In this document: positions 12,801-25,560 of the stretch, one piece after another
How the letters are laid out: every line of letters begins with the position of its first letter
Numbering within the stretch: the first letter of the stretch is position 1
Source of the DNA: Hofstenia miamia
Lineage: Eukaryota; Xenacoelomorpha; Acoela
Reading direction: 5' to 3'
Assembly: GCA_004352715.1 (NCBI GenBank)
Contig: SCFE01000118.1
Location: forward strand, 740,697-804,696
Length of the DNA stretch: 64,000 nt
The notes under the pieces: model-generated
The model's database searches: none
Told to the model about the DNA's origin: nothing
Seen by the model: only the letters and a program-made list of their open reading frames with translations
Translations under genes and position numbers: made by a program

Positions 12801-13908
12801 TGAATAGATTAAAGATAATATTTGAATAGATAAGAAATATTCGAAATAAATGGTCCAAGTATAGATCTCCGAATACATTTTTAAAGTTCAAACAATAAAA
12901 TTACTTTTCAAACACAATTTTACTTTTATTTTAGTACACAATTGAAAATTATGAATGATTGAAATATCAGGATTATAATTCATCAATTATGATATTTTGC
13001 TTAGTTTATGATTGCAGATTTTCCACGTCATTAAATGTAACGTCAAAGGTTTATTTATGGCCCAATAATATATTATTGCTGGATTATTCACTGATATAAA
13101 TCAATCCTAATAAATACTATTAATAATATCGAAAGAGTACTGATTTTTTAAGCACTGCCTAAATAATTAATAAGCATTATGTATGTGTTGCCAGAGTCCA
13201 ACAGGCAAATGGAGCCACAGAAATGCTAAACAGCTTGGGGTATTTTATATCTTCTTTTGAAATTTGAATTTTTTGGATACTAAATATGGTATATTTGCTA
13301 AGGCTCTTTCCTGATTTAGTTTTAGGTAATATTTTACAAATTGGTCTAACTTTGCGTGAATTCATATAACTGAGTGACTTCAATTTGCGTCCGTCGATTT
13401 GAATTTTCTGAACCCGATAACTTTTTCGAAAATCTATTCAGCTTAGAGTTTAAAGAAAGAATTTATGAAATCTGAGTAACTTACAAATCAATCGACATAT
13501 TTTTGGGCCTTTTTAATATATGCTTATATCTACCAAGCATATTCATACATGCCGCGAAGTCAGAGGTCGCGGCGCCTTAATTGGACAGAACCGGGTCGCG
13601 CATTAAGAGCGAGAATTAAGGGTAGGATGCTCCTCTTTTGCAATGTAAGCATTTAAAAATTTTTCCAAAAACCATAAAAGAAAATACTTGATTTGTTCAA
13701 GTTTAAAATAATTTGGCAATTTATCAATTACCAATTTCAAAAATATTTTGGCCTATTAACTCGATCAATTAAATTGCAGTCTCTTGATACATTCCTTCAC
13801 CAGATTGAAAAGTATTTGGTGAGCAGAGTCGTAAGTTAAAAACAACCCCGAAATTATGTTAATATGAAATTATTACAAGGAACCAACAATTATTACAGAC
13901 CTATTTAG

Positions 13909-14206
13909 CAGGCGCGTATCGAGAATTTCTAAAAGGGGGAGGCCCAATTCTTATTAGAGACATATAGGCCTACGTAGTTTTTTCACCCTCTTAGCATAAT
14001 GGCGTGCTCACCCTTGTATACATGATAAATAAACCAAAAAGACAGACGAGGGTAATAAGAATAACATGAAATGCTTCTTTTTGCACTTTATGTCAAACAA
14101 AAAGACTGTTCATCAATATATCGATCAGATTGTATGAGAATGAGTTGAAATTGGCCTCCCCAAATGGGGAGGGCCAAGGCGCAAGGCCCGCCTAAATACG
14201 TACCTG
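13909..14206. mobile_element. hAT-like MITE (298 bp)
   Basis: The ends are CAGGCGCGTAT and, reverse complemented, CAGGTACGTAT. The flanking octamers are CTATTTAG (13901-13908) and CTATTTAA (14207-14214), an 8-bp target duplication with one mismatch. CAGG termini plus an 8-bp duplication are the hallmark of hAT elements. G-rich and C-rich tracts (AAAGGGGGAGGCCC near the left, CCCCAAATGGGGAGGGCC near the right) form a subterminal inverted repeat. No coding capacity. Confidence 0.75.
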
Positions 14207-14331
14207 CTATTTAACAATCCTTGCAAGAAATAGAACCATTATATTGAATTGCACCAGATGATCTGAGGTGTATATGTTTCAATAATTCATACAAATTAAG
14301 TATTTGCTGTTAAAACTAAACAATTTCAAAC

Positions 14332-14721
14332 CTGTTTATAGTTTAATGACTGGTCAATGGTGTTATGAAAAATAATATCTGGCTGCCAAATTGCTTTTGG
14401 AGGCACCGTAATTTGACGAATGTTTCCATAGTCTTTGGGATTCCAAACTAAATGTGAATCTCTCCATGTTTTCCTTTGCCAAAGTCTCATGGTTAGCGTC
14501 TGAGCCTTCGTGTTAAGACTAACAACTTGATGAGGAACAATATCATAATGCACTAGGACACCTATGTTTGAATTTTCTTTTAGATCTGGCACCAAAGTTG
14601 TGTAATTTAGAAAAAGGTCGTTCAATAGTTTTTGCATAAAGTATGAACCAGTTCGTGTAGCACTTGTACAAGAAGACAGTAACTGAAAATATGTCATAAA
14701 AATAAGAATAAGACCAGCCAT
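14332..14721 (-). CDS. nicotinic acetylcholine receptor-like subunit, exon 1
   Basis: The 130-codon exon begins with ATG and a hydrophobic signal peptide (about residues 1-20). It continues into the N-terminal ligand-binding domain of a Cys-loop receptor: a YFMQKLLNDLFLNY helix, then LTMRLWQRKTWRDSHLVW (the loop D tryptophan region), then IWQPDIIFHN (loop A). The gene product would be a pentameric ligand-gated ion-channel subunit in the plasma membrane. In loop A the usual tyrosine of PDIVLYN is replaced by histidine, so this may be a non-alpha or divergent subunit. The exon ends ...CAG/GTTTGA, a good donor, in phase 0. The Cys-loop and membrane segments must lie on later exons at lower coordinates, but I could not identify them. 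The short unspliced frame beyond the donor is not coding. Confidence 0.85.
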
Positions 14722-16693
14722 ATTACATGTTTCCTGTTAAGTGGCAAAATTCCATAAAAATAGAATAGCCAATCAAATCGTTTCTCGAGTTTTGATGCTG
14801 GCAACAAAGAAAACAGAACTCATAAAACATTGCTTTGAGTTAATTTAATTTGAAGCGATTCAAATGCGGAGAATACGATTCATATTTTATATTGCACTAC
14901 TTAAGAAAGGCTTAGAAAGCAGAATTTATTAAATATTTTTTAATAATTTTATTAAATATTTCAATTACACATCTAGATTTTACAGTCTATGCAACAAGAA
15001 TATGCAAACTTATATTTGCAGTTTGCATTAAAGAATATTTAGGATTTAAGCATATATTTGAATTTATCAGGTAATTCAAGAAGTTTTAGCCGAATTTGGG
15101 TTTGACTAAATGATCAATTATATTTGTATTTTTTTTAATTGCCTTATAGCTTGTCTCCGTTTATTAACACTATTGTAAAATGTTTTTGATTTTTCATCGA
15201 ATAATTCACAAGTGGTCTTTATAGCCTTTCTGGTGTCGCAAACACAGTTTCTCTGAAATGATTTTGCAAGCTAAGAAGCCCTAATATGGTAGACATCGGT
15301 GCCAAAATAACCTACTGAAATTTTCAATTACAGATAAATTAGAGAAAAATCTTCATTAAATTGTCGTCATTAATTAAATGAAGTTAGTTTTGTATTTTCA
15401 ATAATGAATCAATATAATTTACAGTTCGCTACGCTTAGATTCATTTTTAATCAATTATCATTTATCAAAGTTTTAATCTTTTACATTTCTGAGTTAGACA
15501 CTGCTGTTCAAGCTAATTAATTGTAATTTTGCTCCATATCAATTAAATATCAAGTAATTAGCTTTTTACAAAATTGCAATGAATCTGAAGAAAATAGTTA
15601 AGCATCAACTTCCTTGCTAAGGATTGATCACAAGCAGCATGTATCACCATTTTGAGTTTTCACTATATTACATTTTTCTAGTCTAAGTTTTGTTGCAGCA
15701 TTTTCCTGAAAACTTGCGTTGTAAATTTCGACACTGCTACCCTGAATTTGAGTACGTCATGTCTAAATAGGTTTAGAAAGTAATCCACACATAGAGAAAC
15801 CATTAAAGATTGCTGTTGCACCCATACCCATTCGATCTGAGCCCTACAGAATTTGTGCCTTGCCCTATTTACACGTGTTGAAATCTGCTCCACATTGCCA
15901 CACGTTTTATATTCTGCCGCCCCAAATTGGCCTACTAAAAAATTATGCTCCAAAACTACTTAGGATATTTTATTGCCCCATATTTGTTCTATGACCATTT
16001 TCATTGCAGCACATCACCACCCAAATATTTTGAATCCTTACATCTAAGAAGATACACAATCATTTTTAAAATGTCCATTTTTAATTTGCCAATGGATATT
16101 AATTATATTATTAATAGCAAAATGAAATTCAATTTTGACTCTATAAAGCTTATTTTAAAGCTAATATTTTATGTAATACATTTATGCAAGGACAATTGCA
16201 CTCCTTCCAGTGTAATTGCAAGGCCTATTGACTACAAATCAGATCAAAATGATCTTGCTGAAATCATTGAAAAGAATCAAATTTTACCAAGAGATAAAAA
16301 TGCATGGTAATTAATTTTTCAAAGTGCTATTAAGTTTCCAAGTAAATCAAATTATTATTAATCAGACAACTTTGATGTAAAAAATACTTTTACAATCTCT
16401 AAATTTGGCAATCTTTTACTTCGATTTTTCTTAACTAAAAAATGTTTTTGCCCCACTTTTGCCACTTGGGTACCCACTTTTGAAAAATCCTGCCCCATAC
16501 TCGCCCCGAAAGGCCTGCCCCGCTTTGCCCCATTTGTCGACACATCCTACTTCCATCACTGATCTGAGACTTATACTTACATGAACGTTAAGTATGGAGG
16601 GGATTTTAATCTTTTCTTATAAAATCGGAATTTTCAAAGTACACGCCTTAGTCCATAACTCATTGTTTCCCAATTTCATAATTATTCACTATG
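14722..16693. other. non-coding region upstream of the receptor exon
   Basis: It would contain the receptor promoter and 5' UTR, but no core element stands out. At 16440-16545 a C-rich stretch with repeated GCCCC ends in a CATCACTG that, read on the minus strand, resembles a hAT terminus. No partner end was found. Confidence 0.35.
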
Positions 16694-17238
16694 CAGTAAA
16701 GCCTTGGTTCTCGAACGACTGATACTTTGAAAAAATCGGATGTCGATCGAAAAGTCGAGAAATTTTTGCTTCGTATTTCAAACAATATTCGGAGGTCGCT
16801 GTCTGTGTAGTGCGCGGACGTGTTGTGCTTAGCTCTCATTTTTATCTATATTTTTGGAACGGTTTTAATAACGCTCCCAACGACAAAGAAACTCAATAAA
16901 GTTGCTACATGTGATAAACAACTATTGAATTCAAGAAAGAAATACTAACCAGAACAGCTCCGCATTTAAATTGGGTTACGTTTATGTTTATGTTATTTGT
17001 GTACTTGCCATTTTGTTTAGCATTTTCTTAGATATACATTGCTTTATATGTTGGTTAGCATCTTAATTTAATAATATAAAGAAAAGTTTAAAAAAGGCAA
17101 GTATCCAGAGGATTTTTGGAAAAGATTAAAGCGACTTACATTATATATTTATTTTGAAAAATAGATTCGGTGTTCCGACAAATCGCTTTTCGAATAGGGT
17201 TCTGGAATCAATTATGGTCAAGAATTGTGGTTTGGCTG
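16694..17238. mobile_element. pogo/Tigger-like MITE, decayed
   Basis: The left end reads CAGTAAAGCCTTGGTTCTCG. The right end, reverse complemented, reads CAGCCAAACCACAATTCTTG. Between them are the TCGAAC / TCGGT / TCCGACAAATCG motifs typical of short pogo/Tigger-type elements in marine invertebrates. The terminal repeats are only moderately conserved and there is no coding sequence. Confidence 0.4.
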
Positions 17239-19364
17239 GATCTGAAATCCTTCTATACGCGATATTCTTATAAAGCAAAGTCTAAAACATGTGGGGATTG
17301 CAATAAAGGAAAGGTATTTTAAAAAAATATTACTATCACGGATATATTGCTAGATCCGATATGCTTATGGGCGGAGTTAACATGTAGTATCATATATCTT
17401 TCAAAAACTCAATTTTGGTTTTTTAATTTCAGCTTGCAGAATTATAAGTTTCTAACATACCCGGTTTAGAAAACCGAAAAAATTTAAGAAATATTTTTTC
17501 AAAGTGCGATAAAATGAGCTTAATTGATATATATTTTAATAGACCAAGCATGGGCATAAATTTTCGATCCATCTCTGGGTGGGGGCATCCCCCATGTGCT
17601 TTTAGCACATGAGAATATATGCTAATATTAGATCACATACATATAACCTACTTAATCAGAAGAGACTATTCGTATAATATGGGAACAGACTAAATTTTAT
17701 GCATCTGTAGACGTATTCATATTCAGCGTCTCTTATTGTAACTTACATATGAGGCGTGTGGCAAACTTGCGCGAATCTCCATTGTAAATTGAATATGTTT
17801 CTAAATACCAATTTCGTCACAAATCGCAGATTCTCGAAATAACAAATTAGTATTTTACCAAATTCTTAGTCCTTTCATCTATTCGATACCAAATCTACTT
17901 TGAGTACTGGCAGATGTTTTGGAGTGAATCTAAGCAGCTTCTGAGTGACCCGGTAAAATGTCTTTACCTCATCATATTTCTTTAGAGGAATTTATTCTTT
18001 TCCGAGTTCCTCGAGTTGCTTTGGTGTCATGATATAGTAGTTGAAAAATTTCCAAATAAATTGTTGCTGTTAAGATTGAATAGCGTCACACCGTCTCTTG
18101 ATCTGTAAATGTAGTAAACAATCAGCAATAATTACAGTATTTAGATGCTTGGTATCTTTCTCATCTTTATAATAGCATACAAACACTCGGAATTTTGAGT
18201 TACTATTATTCCAATAAGAAACTTCATATCATAAGTACCTTGCAAATAAATTAGGATTTTTCAGCAAAATCGGACGAAAGCAAAGCTTCTGCATCACCTA
18301 ATGTTCTTCAGCGTGTAATACAATTGATGCTTAGCAACTAATCTTGCAATTTGAATCAATTAAACATTAAAAAGTAGAACAAAAATCTTCAATAAAGTCA
18401 TTTACACACTACCGATAATTTCTAATTTTGCTTGATTTGTTGACAATCACATTCTATATAAATTGTTTTTGGAAATTGCTTCCAAATTTTCATCAAAATT
18501 TAAGGAAATAACTGCTATCAATACAAGTAGTAGCAAACGTAGCAAGTAGTACAATCATTCAAATGTAAAACTAAAATGCCCATGGCCTACTTTACTGTCA
18601 TTAGCTTAACGTTCCAGTAAGTTTTACCTATACATAGAATATGTGTTTCAGCTCCAACTACCAATAAACATTTTGAATAAATTCTATGCTTCCTGAGGTT
18701 ATAAAAAATATCTTAACTCCTCCTTTCATGGTGAGATTTGTAATCTATCATCCTAATACGAATTTGCATGTTTCTCCAGATTTGTAGAATTGTGAGATGA
18801 TATTTTGAGTTTAATGTAGAAGGTTGGGAATGTTTTGTATGCTAAAGCCTTCCTGTGCATGCATTGCCTTAGATTTTCTTTATTTTTTCCCTTCATAGCA
18901 ATTTTCTTTTCTAATTCCTTGCTTTCTGCTGATGACACTCCAGTAATTGATAAATACCTTGCCTCTTTGTCGCATTTGAAATTCTTGCTAGATATCATTA
19001 AGAAATAACATTTGCACTTCTAATCCTTTCTTCTTAGAATTGGCATTGTAGCTGCAAATACAAGTATATATATATATATATATATATGTGTATATATATA
19101 ATATAGGTGTATACAGTTTTCATTCATCTTTATATCAGCTAATTCCAGCCGCTTAAATTAAACCTAATATTATGCTATGTTTTTTCGGGTAAATACATTT
19201 AATCAATTAGATCTGATTAGCAATTAAGTTTCAAATCACATCAATTTGAACTGATTGATTAGATACATTTCACATAGTCGACTTAAAGGCAGCTACTACA
19301 ACATGGAAGATTATCAAGCTAAGCGACCGCTAAGGCATTATATATTTACGTAAAGCATTCAGAG
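17239..19364. other. non-coding stretch with a (TA)n run at 19065-19100
   Basis: It includes a small hairpin near 17580-17612 (GGGGGCATCCCCC and CATGTGC..GCACATG). Otherwise nothing supportable. Confidence 0.4.
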
Positions 19365-19976
19365 CAGTGGTTCTCAATCTTTCTTGTACTGTGACCGTCA
19401 TTACTATTTTGAATGTGGTGGCGGCACAATTTTGGATATCATTTTAAACTTAAACAGCCTGGGGATCTTTTTTCGGCGCCGCGACCTCTGACTTTATGCA
19501 CGGCACGCATTAATGGGTTTGGAACATCTTTGAACATATCAAGAAACAATCAAAAATTTTTGTTGCTTCCATGTGCTCAAAATCTTAAAAATAGGGTCTG
19601 CATGAATATTAGGTATGGAGAGAATTTAAATCGTTTTCAAAAATTCGAAATTTTCAGAGAAAACTAGTTAATCTTTTCGACAACCTCTGGAATAGCAATA
19701 CGCTTTAATAGAAAATGTCAACATTGCGTTAAAGTAGTTCCCCAATAGACCTACCAATAGACTTGGTAAACATTCCTTATAAGTGTGGAAAAATGGTTTG
19801 CCTTTTGAAATGGACATCAGGCTATTTAAGATTAACCGTCTTTTCCAGTTCGAAGCAAAGATTCATGCTTCCAATAACATGTGAAATTTGACTGATTTAT
19901 TTAAAAAAATGCATAATTGCAACTAATTGTCATTAGACCCTCGAAGTTGTCATAACTCACAGGTTGAGAACCACTG
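19365..19976. mobile_element. hAT-like non-autonomous element (612 bp)
   Basis: The termini are CAGTGGTTCTCAATC and, reverse complemented, CAGTGGTTCTCAACC. This CAGTGGTTCTCAA type of end is widespread in hAT elements. The flanking octamers ATTCAGAG and CTGCAGAT agree at five of eight positions, consistent with an old 8-bp duplication. The interior is shared with the repeat at 7595-7980. There is no transposase. Confidence 0.7.
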
Positions 19977-21108
19977 CTGCAGATATAAAAAATGAAAATG
20001 ACGGCAATCGTGTAGAAAACGACAATGAAGAAAAAATATACAATTTATCTTGACGATTTGCAGATAATAATCTCAACTTTTAAGTTATATGAAAGTCACA
20101 ATGGTAGCTTTGACTGATTTTGGTCCTTCAATTGAAGAGATGTGGGTAGTTTTACTTATCAAACGGAAAATATAATTAGGACACTGATGATGACTTACGT
20201 TGCATATAATTTCAATGAGAAAAATGAATTGATTGAATTTATGCAATGTTTCCATCTTTGCGATGCCAGGAAGTTCAAAACAATCGGGTTTATTTTTTTC
20301 TGAGAGTTTTAGTAGCCGTGGAAGTTTGCTATGATTGTGTGGATCATATAGCAACCTGCGATACAGAATGCAGCAAATATATCGTGGGCATGCGTCAATG
20401 TCAAGTCTTTTTTCAGTCACTCTATTCCCTTGAGATGATTTGAATTATTTATAGCTTTCATAATTGAACTTTTTGGAATGTAATTGAATTGTTCGAAACA
20501 TGCCAAAATTCTAGCGTTCTAGTGGTAAGTTAAAGTAACAGGGAATTTTTCAACACCCTGCAAATATTCAATATGCTAGATTTCTAAATAAATCAACCGT
20601 AAGTAAACATAAAGTTTGGAATTTTTAAACTCCTTTCTTAATTAGCTAAAATCAAATATCACAAAGGTAAATCAATACATCACAAAGAATAAATAGCTAT
20701 TACAGTAGTGTTGGTAGTTATAATACTTTATAATATGTAAAATAATATAAATAATATAATTTAGTAGTAGCTACTGCAACGGCGTTGGTTAAATACAGAC
20801 AGCACAGAATGCAAAGTGAGTGGCACAGGGAAAGCACTCTAAGAAATTTGAGGAGCACAATGACCCACCTGCTACTCTATGCCTTTGTTTACTTTGAACA
20901 TAAGAATGTTTTCAATGAGTGATTGGAACTTAGAAGTTTTAATGAAATCGAATTAAACGAATTTGAACCTTTTCTGCTATTAACTCAAAACCGCTAATTC
21001 CTAAATTTCTACCCGAGTTTTTCCTACTACTACGTTGACTTCCAAAGTAATTCTTTCGAATACCGATACTCTGATCATTCTATAACATTAGTTAGTTTTC
21101 CTAGATTC
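19977..21108. other. non-coding stretch
   Basis: Overlapping open frames on both strands at 20085-20443 have no recognisable domain, and I do not call them genes. Confidence 0.35.
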
Positions 21109-21110
21109 TA

Positions 21111-21408
21111 AAACAAGCCTGGAAACGAGTCAACTTTTCTTGCCACTGCCCAAACAATTTCTGACTCGACTCGACCCGATCCAGGTTGTAATAATAATAA
21201 AGGTCTTTTTCATATTTAACATAACAATAATAAATCCAATTGAAATAAGGTCAACGTATGATTTGATTACTCAAACTAAAATATATGCTTTTAATTTCAA
21301 TGAATTTACATCCTGAACATTTAGTCCTGGTATGACCTTGTTGACCCAACCATGCTAATTGTTGACCCGATATGACCCACAATTGTAGACTCGTTTCCAG
21401 GCCTGTTT
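21111..21408. mobile_element. TA-flanked MITE (298 bp)
   Basis: Terminal inverted repeats of about 24 bp (left begins AAACAAGCCTGGAAACGAGT, right begins AAACAGGCCTGGAAACGAGT when reversed) differ at two positions. Both ends adjoin TA (21109-21110 and 21409-21410). The interior has GACCCGA / TTGACCC repeats and no coding frame. A Tc1/mariner-superfamily origin is inferred from the TA flanks. Confidence 0.75.
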
Positions 21409-21680
21409 TAAACACCTTCAATATTAATTAGAAAATGAATTGTTGTTAGTGAAAAAAGCCGTCTTTTAATCGTTATTATCCAGAACTTTATCATAGAGAG
21501 CTTTGTTATTTTTTTTTCAGTTTCATTAAAAATATTGTCCTGAAAAAGTTATTCCTACAGATTATGCTCTCAAAAATAAGAAAAAAGTTATTCTATTTGG
21601 GTATACCTGAAAGTTTTTAATTGTATAAAATCTAGCCACGTCTCAAATATAAAAATCCAAAAGCGTAAGATGATTATATA

Positions 21681-22548
21681 TGGTGTGTCTAATAGGTTCC
21701 AGGACTGTTACTATATCTCTTTCAAAACATAAAAATAATCCACAAAAAACAGTTATTTACAAACAATAATCACCATGGGACTCAAAACCACTTTCACAGT
21801 ACCTACGAATTTTTTTCAAATTCAAGTGACACCTGCTTCATTGCCTGCAGTGAATGCTGAACCACCTCAACCTCACTTGCAAAATGATGATTTCGAAATG
21901 CTTCTTTAAGAATTTTGTTAACCCATCGATCACAGAGATTTAGGTCTGAGCTGTATTGTGCTTGTCTTACAAGTATTGTTCTACGACGTTCAAATTGTGA
22001 TGAACCCAACGGGAGCAGACCTTACGAAGACCAAGAAAAGTAGTCAAGATGTTTCTTATGCTGTCTTTGTTACAGTCTAACTCCACGGAAAGCACTCTCA
22101 GGCTCAGGTGTGGATCGGCTTCAAGAAGCTGTTTTACTCGAGCAACATTTTCAGCTGTAGCCGATGAAATGGGGCGTACACATCGCCATCAAAACTCTTC
22201 CTTGGCTGAATCGTTTCCACCATTCAAACACTGTTGTACGTGAAGGCGGATTATCCACGCCTGATTCAAGCAGTTGCTGGTATATTGTTGTAGCTGAGAG
22301 ACCTCGTTTGAATTCGATGAAAATGTAACTGCGAAAATTTTCTTTAGATAGCATTTTATGACGCTGCAGCAATATGTGTATTGAAAAATGAAATGCTCAC
22401 AAAATGAAAAATGCACAATATTAGATTTTGTAATTTGTTGTGATTACTGCTCAATAATATACTAACTTACAAATTGTTTAAATAACCTTTGAACTAAATA
22501 TTATAAAAGTTACAGTTGTATCAATCCGGGAACTTATTAGACACACCA
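21681..22548 (-). mobile_element. mariner-like element, internally deleted (868 bp)
   Basis: The ends TGGTGTGTCTAATAGGTTCC and (reversed) TGGTGTGTCTAATAAGTTCC are near-perfect inverted repeats, and TA flanks both sides (21679-21680, 22549-22550). Complete mariners are about 1.3 kb, so roughly a third is missing. Confidence 0.85.
21803..22372 (-). pseudogene. mariner transposase with the catalytic core deleted
   Basis: The first helix-turn-helix is intact from ATG at 22372: LSATTIYQQLLESGVDNPPS then TVFEWWKRFSQGR, the standard mariner HTH1. A frameshifted continuation gives the second HTH (ENVARVKQLLEADPHLSLR, then SVELDCNKDSIRNIL) up to GLRKVCSRWVHH. The frame then jumps to QYSSDLNLCDRWV, which contains the last catalytic aspartate of the DD34D triad, and ends in a short C-terminus. 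The stretch with the first two catalytic aspartates is gone, so the protein could not transpose. The HTH part alone might still bind the element's ends. Confidence 0.8.
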
Positions 22549-22655
22549 TATATCAAACAACTATACAGATAACATAATAGTAAATGGCAATTCATTAATG
22601 AAATTTCGAATTGTCGCAAGTCAAGATCTTGTTCTACTTAAAAATCAAATGAAAT

Positions 22656-22657
<2 letters not shown>

Positions 22658-22690
<33 letters not shown>
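22658..22690. repeat. (TA)n run ending at an N
   Basis: Microsatellite followed by an ambiguous base at 22691. No flank duplication is seen here. Confidence 0.85.
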
Positions 22691-23168
22691 NCAATCCATA
22701 AGCTAAATAGAATAATGCAAGAGCCCCTTCTATAATTTCAAACTGGTTGCTAAAGGACATTACAAATCTATTATCTGTAACGAGTACATTACATCATTTT
22801 TGAAACAGTTGATTCAACATAGGCTTAACTTATGGACCTATCTCAATTGCACCACAAATAATCAAAATATATGAGTGGTTTTTCATAAAAAAATTACCCT
22901 TCCGTTAAATAAACACAAACTATTCTAAATATATTTTTGTAAGTAATTAAAAAAGGGAGTCAAATTTAGATAAATTTGTTGCGCTAGTTTGTCTTGATTC
23001 AGTGAATAAAGAAACATTGATAAAAATTGATAAATTTTAGTTTGCCCGTTTATGCCCATTTGTTAATTTTTGGAAACTGCATATTGACACATCAAAATGA
23101 TATTCTGTGTATCGCAGAATGTTGGCTTCCTTAGAATGTTAATAAAGCCTTCTTTGCATTTACCAGGT

Positions 23169-23990
23169 TCCCAGATAACTATTTTGGTTGTTTTTACGTT
23201 GTTTATAGTTGTTTCATACTTTTGGTTGTTGCAGCAACCACTAACATCATTATAACAGCTTTAGTAAAAAATAATCAGTGCAGATACTTGCAAATAAAAC
23301 TCATTTTGTTATTTTTATTACTAGATCATTTTATATAAAAAATGATTTCCAAAACGTTTTTGAACTTTTTAATTTGTGAACAATTATGATATACCAGTTA
23401 AGTGAATTTTCAAAATAATTTATTCATGAAAATTTGGACACCTTGATATTGAAAGTTAAATAAAATAAGTTACAATTAAACAGAAAAGATTTTTCACGAC
23501 TTAAGAAAGTACTATTTCAAAATTGTGCTTAATCTTAGATTTTTTAATTTGTGTTAAATTTGGCAGATTTTTATGCTCATTGTTATCATTTATATACAAG
23601 ACATTCATTTAAATCGTTAACAAATGTTTGCATTGAATATGATTGACAGTATCTCAAAGATTGTGGTCTGCCCTTTGTTGGGTTTGTGTTTGTTTAAACA
23701 GCAGTGTTTGAACAACTTAGCAATATAAAATTATATTTTGCATTTAAAAGTAATGTTAAAACAATAATATTACAACATAAAACAACGTTGTGACCACCGC
23801 AAAATATTGGTTTCATTTATAAAAAAACAAACCAAAAAGCAACCTAATGTGACACTGTTGAAACAATGTTGTTTCAACCAATGAAATGGTACCATTTCGA
23901 CGTTAAAACAACGTTGTTTTTGACACATAAAACAACCACATAACAACCCAAAACAATGTTGTTTAGCCCTTAAATTGTTATCGGGGTTAT
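23169..23990. repeat. palindrome-rich repeat with inverted ends
   Basis: The left end (CCCAGATAACTATTTT) and the right end read in reverse (CCCCGATAACAATTTA) are inverted repeats. Inside, especially at 23755-23960, the palindrome AAACAACGTTGTTT and variants (AACAATGTTGTTT) recur at least five times. There is no coding sequence. It is probably a non-autonomous DNA transposon, but the superfamily is not clear. Confidence 0.5.
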
Positions 23991-24041
23991 CACTTGATCA
24001 TTTAAGACAGACCTTCCAAACAGCATGGTCGGTCATCTTAT

Positions 24042-25560
24042 GGTGGTGCACTTTTAGCAATCAAGCAATGCCTATGGTAGATGAGATCTAAATTTTTGGC
24101 CTTCCGGAAAGCGATCATGCAACAGTTATAATCAACCGTGTAGGAAAAAATCCTCTCAGTGGTTTGTAGATGTACAACCTGCTGAGATAGCATTTACCGT
24201 TGGCCAGAAACGAGTGAACATATTTCATTATTTTTTACTAAAATTACAATTAGCTCCCAATGTGTCTTGATATTCATGTTAAATTTTAATTTGCAGCTGC
24301 AAGCTGGAGCAGGCTTACTTCTAGTGTTTTTTTATTGCTTTGACGAATTTAATTTACAGCAACAGATGAAGGTTCGTACTACACATGCTGGTAATATTAT
24401 TTGTACGATTTTGTATTAGCTACTACTCCATACTGATATCTGATATTACTCAGGATTGTAAATTAGATTCAAGCAAAGTTCAAACCATATTCTAGTAAGA
24501 ATCTCATTGCAGTTATGACCTCCAAAAGCAAGGTAGTATTCAGTTATTGCAATGGAATTACGAACTTCTTGGTCCGCTGAGTCCTGAGGATCCACTGTTA
24601 TTTCGTCGGATGAAGCCACTGGAATATGATATACATGGCTACATCACAAAATTGATTTTTTGCAAAACAAATAAGCTCTAAAATCGTCGGCTACTAATCA
24701 GTCTTCAACTCCGATGATGCGAATAAAAATTTGAACAAGAAAGTCAGGGAAAAGAAATGGTAATATGGCAGTTTTTCAGACACAAATTTAACTACCAAGT
24801 GCAAAAATTGGCAGAAAATCAGGCAGGATATATGATTACTCTTTCAAGGACAAATATTTCAGTAAATTTTAAAAATTTTTAAAACGGTCTGGATTCTGAT
24901 TCTATTCCGAGTAAAATATTTTGGAAACATATTCAGCAGCAGATAAAGCAAATTTGTTAAACAATTTTTTTGTTTCGATCTACAACAGTACCCTGTTTAA
25001 ATCCACAATTGATTTAGATCCAATGAGAAATGTGTTGTGGCCTTTGATACATCTGAAGAGCCAATATCCAGTATTCTACATCTGCGAATAGACCACTCAC
25101 AAATTCGCTTTCAAAGTGATTTTATTTAATTAGCATTCGCCAGGAATATCTTAAGACAGAAGGTCATACCGCTTCCCATTAAGTACAGCGAAAAGAACGT
25201 TCGAAACTACAGTCTCTAAAATTTTTGAAAGAATACTCTAACGTTCTTTATGAACATGTGCGGCCCATGTTTTCTGACAGTGTGTACTGATTTAGGCGTT
25301 GTTGTTCTTCAACACCACAGCTCCTCAATTACTTGGATCTCATATATATTAGTTTAAATTATGGTGAAAATGTTTAAGCATTTTTTATTAATTGGTCTAA
25401 GGCTTTTGAGTAAATCATGTTAGACTTATAGTCAATCTGCAACGAATTGGTGCATTAGTGGAGTACTGAAATATTTTTTAGATCATTCCATAGTAAAGTA
25501 CAGGACAATCGTACTACAGTTTTTAATATATTTCGGGCATTTTTTCAAAATATTATATCG
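24042..25560 (+). pseudogene. degenerate LINE ORF2 (endonuclease to RT fingers)
   Basis: In order on the plus strand: GGALLAIK at about 24042-24065 (an endonuclease-like block), then an ADKANLLNNFFVSIYN linker at 24945-25000, then SKIFERIL and EHVRPMFSDSVY (RT fingers) at 25220-25290, then CSSTPQLLNYLDLI, and a FSKAFD-like block (NWSKAFE) at about 25395. Stops and frameshifts are frequent. The order fits an apurinic-endonuclease LINE of the CR1/L2/Jockey supergroup. The element breaks off near 25560. Part of it (25051-25332) is copied at 29019-29292. Confidence 0.6.

Noticed and set aside
20085-20443. Overlapping frames of 111 and 65 codons on opposite strands
   Set aside because: No domain, no splice structure and no codon signal favouring either strand.
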